A stretch of 64,000 nucleotides of DNA from Deltaproteobacteria bacterium (GTDB lineage: Bacteria; Desulfobacterota; Syntrophobacteria; Syntrophobacterales; Syntrophobacteraceae): contig JAAYVE010000059.1 of NCBI GenBank assembly GCA_012517315.1, positions 273,269-337,268 of the forward strand, given 5' to 3'. This document shows positions 62,225-64,000 of the stretch, piece by piece. Within the stretch, counting starts at the first letter, position 1. Each line of letters opens with the position of its first letter. Both the position numbers and the translations under genes were made by a program. The notes below the pieces were generated by a model. It worked only from the letters and a program-made list of their open reading frames with translations, was not told the DNA's origin and did no database searches.

Positions 62225-62248
62225 TCGGGGCCGCCGACGGAGGGCGCG

Positions 62249-63061
62249 ATGCCCCTTGATGTGACGCAATACTGCCTGCAGAGGGACCGTTTGTTTCTCA
62301 TTGGAGGGCCCTGTGTCATCGAGTCCGAGGCATTGGTCATGAAGGTGGCCGGCTTACTTGCCGAAGCGTGCGCAAAGCTTTCCGTTCCCCTCATTTTCAA
62401 GAGTTCTTACGACAAGGCGAACCGGACGTCCATCGATTCCTTCCGGGGACCGGGATTGGAAAAAGGGCTCGCGGCTCTGCGACGTGTCCGGGAAGAACTG
62501 CAGGTCCCTGTCCTCACCGACGTGCACTCGGTACAGGAGGCAACACTTGCGGCGGAGGTTGTGGATGTCCTCCAGATACCTGCTTTTCTCGCTCGCCAGA
62601 CGGACCTCCTTGTCGCGGCAGGCAGGACGGGAAAAGTGGTCAACTTGAAAAAGGCCCAGTTCATGGCCCCCTGGGACATGTTCCAGGCAGTGGAGAAGGT
62701 GCGTCGTACCGGAAATGACCGTATCTTCATCACCGAAAGGGGGTCTCAGTTTGGGTACAACAACCTGGTGGTGGATATGCGATCCATTGCGATCCTCTCG
62801 GAATCGGGGCGCCCCATAGTTTTTGATGCAACCCACAGTGTGCAGCTCCCTGGAGGGCAGGGGGTCTGTTCCGGGGGACAGCGGCAGTTTGTGGAACCCC
62901 TTGCGTGCGCGGCGGTCGCGGCGGGAGCCCACGGGGTTTTCCTGGAGACGCATGATGACCCGGACCATGCGCTCTGTGACGGCCCCAATTCGCTGCCACT
63001 GGACGTGGTGCCCTCCCTCCTGGCGAAGCTTCTCAGAATCCACGCGGCATTGAGGCATTGA
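62249..63061 (+). CDS. kdsA: 3-deoxy-D-manno-octulosonate 8-phosphate synthase
   Basis: A 270-residue enzyme condensing arabinose-5-P and PEP, first step of Kdo synthesis. FLIGGPCVIESEALVMKVA, FKSSYDKANRTSIDSFRGPG, VVNLKKAQFMAPWDM, DATHSVQLPGG. Cys in GGPCVIE suggests the metal-dependent class. Starts 25 nt after pyrG with GGAGGGCGCG; kdsC follows directly. Confidence 0.95.
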   Translation: MPLDVTQYCLQRDRLFLIGGPCVIESEALVMKVAGLLAEACAKLSVPLIFKSSYDKANRTSIDSFRGPGLEKGLAALRRVREELQVPVLTDVHSVQEATLAAEVVDVLQIPAFLARQTDLLVAAGRTGKVVNLKKAQFMAPWDMFQAVEKVRRTGNDRIFITERGSQFGYNNLVVDMRSIAILSESGRPIVFDATHSVQLPGGQGVCSGGQRQFVEPLACAAVAAGAHGVFLETHDDPDHALCDGPNSLPLDVVPSLLAKLLRIHAALRH

Positions 63062-63062
63062 G

Positions 63063-63638
63063 ATGACGGACGGCTCCATGGGCAACGGCGCGGGCGATCC
63101 GCGTTTGAGGGCACGAGTCCTGCCGGTTCGCCTGATGATTTTCGATGTGGACGGCGTCCTGACGGACGGCAGCATCATCTACCACGACGACGGGTCGGAG
63201 AGCAAAATCTTTCATGTCCATGACGGCCATGGAATCAGGCTCATTCAGAGGGTGGGGATTGAAGTGGCCTTCATCACGGGCAGGAGTTGCAAGGCGGTGG
63301 AACATCGCGCAAGAAACCTCGGTATCACAAGACTCTACCAGGGAATTCATCACAAAGTGGAAGTGTACGAGAGGCTTCTTTCCGATACGGGATTCGTGGA
63401 TCAACAAGTGGGTTACGTGGGGGATGACCTCATCGATGTTCCCGTCCTGCGCCGCGTCGGTTTTCCCGTGGCTGTCTCCGGTGCGGCGCAGGATGTCATT
63501 GACCATGCGTGTTATGTGACGACGGCCAAGGGAGGCCGCGGCGCCTGTCGGGAGGTGTGTGAACTGCTCCTGAAGATTCAGGGGCTGTGGGAGCAGGCCA
63601 CGTGGCCCTACCTCGGAAAGGAAACGTCGGCGATTTAG
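63063..63638 (+). CDS. kdsC: Kdo-8-phosphate phosphatase
   Basis: A 191-residue HAD phosphatase: LMIFDVDGVLTDGSIIYHDDGSE (catalytic Asp), FITGRSCKAVEHRA, and VGYVGDDLIDVPVLRRVGFPVAV. It dephosphorylates Kdo-8-P. Starts one nt after the kdsA stop region; same LPS-core operon. Length matches KdsC. Confidence 0.93.
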   Translation: MTDGSMGNGAGDPRLRARVLPVRLMIFDVDGVLTDGSIIYHDDGSESKIFHVHDGHGIRLIQRVGIEVAFITGRSCKAVEHRARNLGITRLYQGIHHKVEVYERLLSDTGFVDQQVGYVGDDLIDVPVLRRVGFPVAVSGAAQDVIDHACYVTTAKGGRGACREVCELLLKIQGLWEQATWPYLGKETSAI

Positions 63639-63891
63639 CCTTGACACCTCCCTTGTGCCACGGCATCCGTCCAAGTTGGCACAGAATATGCCTTTACACC
63701 GGGCAACGGTGCATGTTACATTTTTTTATGTGAGTGACCGACACAGGCGGAATAACAATCCGCGTCCACCCACTTCGGAAGGGATGGTTCGGCGTGCGCG
63801 GTGATTCCATCCCGGAAGTCCTTTTTTTCTTCTTTGCCGCTGGATCGCTTGGGCGAGAGCACGTGGCGGAGAATGATGAATCGAGGTCGAG
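63639..63891 (+). promoter_or_regulatory. Intergenic region with sigma-54-like promoter
   Basis: At 63676-63692 TTGGCACAGAATATGCC fits the sigma-54 pattern GG-N10-GC (GG 63678-63679, GC 63690-63691). It lies ~200 nt before the probable lptC start. A run of seven T's at 63720 on could also serve a terminator, but no clear hairpin was seen. Confidence 0.5.
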
Positions 63892-64000
63892 ATGAACGCT
63901 GCTTTCCGCAAGCTTTTTCAGGGAGCCGTGCTTGCTGTGGCCCTGGGCTTGTCTTTGCTCCTCGTGCAGGGGATGTGGAAAGGGAAAAGGCAGAAGGATC
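63892..64000 (+). CDS. N-terminus of a membrane-anchored protein, probably LptC (3' truncated)
   Basis: Only 36 codons are inside the window: MNAAFRKLFQGAVLAVALGL... one N-terminal hydrophobic span followed by basic residues. Position right after kdsA-kdsC is where lptC (LPS export) lies in many Gram-negatives; the identity is inferred from context only. Confidence 0.45.
   Translation, partial: MNAAFRKLFQGAVLAVALGLSLLLVQGMWKGKRQKD

Noticed and set aside
1..64000. CRISPR array, IS element or rRNA operon
   Set aside because: No regular spaced repeats, transposase motifs or rRNA-like sequence were seen.

Overview
The window looks like chromosomal DNA of a strictly anaerobic Gram-negative bacterium of the Desulfobacterota (old Deltaproteobacteria), probably a sulfate-reducing or syntrophic lineage near Syntrophobacterales. 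That placement is inference from gene content: an HdrA/MvhADG-type hydrogenase with in-frame UGA (selenocysteine) codons, UbiA/UbiD-type quinone enzymes, Kdo (LPS) synthesis genes, an outer-membrane beta-barrel end, two branched-chain amino-acid ABC operons, and a moderately high GC content. No rRNA, CRISPR array or recognisable insertion sequence was seen. There is one tRNA gene, tRNA-Ala(CGC).

Layout. 1-12.5 kb: end of an outer-membrane barrel protein, a J-domain protein, ubiD-ubiA (minus strand), rlmD, a PBP1B-type bifunctional peptidoglycan synthase, a TPR lipoprotein, an AI-2E-family permease, a small membrane protein, and leuA (minus). leuA is preceded by a leucine-rich leader peptide and a terminator, a classical attenuator, and by a 46-codon membrane ORF. 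13.3-15.4 kb: CCA/poly(A)-type nucleotidyltransferase and a CBS-ACT protein. 15.8-24 kb: hydrogenase operon: maturation protease, HTH-HdrA, MvhD, FrhB-like subunit, MvhG, MvhA. HdrA, MvhD and MvhA each need UGA read as selenocysteine, each followed at similar distance by a SECIS-like hairpin. 24.2-25.7 kb: PlsC-like and GNAT/FeeM-like acyltransferases. 25.9-30.7 kb: a complete liv operon in order, whose livG is cut by an in-frame TAA.

30.9-38.3 kb: a queuosine-salvage (DUF2419) gene, then a signalling island: pentapeptide-DUF4388 protein, roadblock protein, MglA-like GTPase, a scaffold with a CheW-like C-terminus, and a TPR pseudokinase. The last four are tightly packed or overlapping and look like one unit. 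38.5-41.5 kb: small dimeric-barrel protein, cobalamin riboswitch plus terminator in front of cobT, a structured non-coding leader, a 66-residue protein, and tRNA-Ala with a near-consensus promoter. 41.8-44.8 kb: island-like stretch beside the tRNA with a TIR-domain protein and unrecognised or broken genes.

45.1-64 kb: cNMP/CBS/DUF294 protein and DnaQ-like exonuclease; 7TM-HD hydrolase (PgpH type); a PurF homologue without the catalytic cysteine; a GT2 / small flippase / YfhO-like set; a second liv operon (livJHMG, no livF); a second CBS-ACT protein; pyrG-kdsA-kdsC and the start of a probable lptC behind a sigma-54-like promoter. The most novel-looking items are the triple-selenoprotein hydrogenase operon with its HTH-HdrA fusion, the MglA/roadblock/pseudokinase island, and the leu attenuator with the adjacent mini-ORF. 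All calls rest on reading the sequence; no database search or folding program was run.
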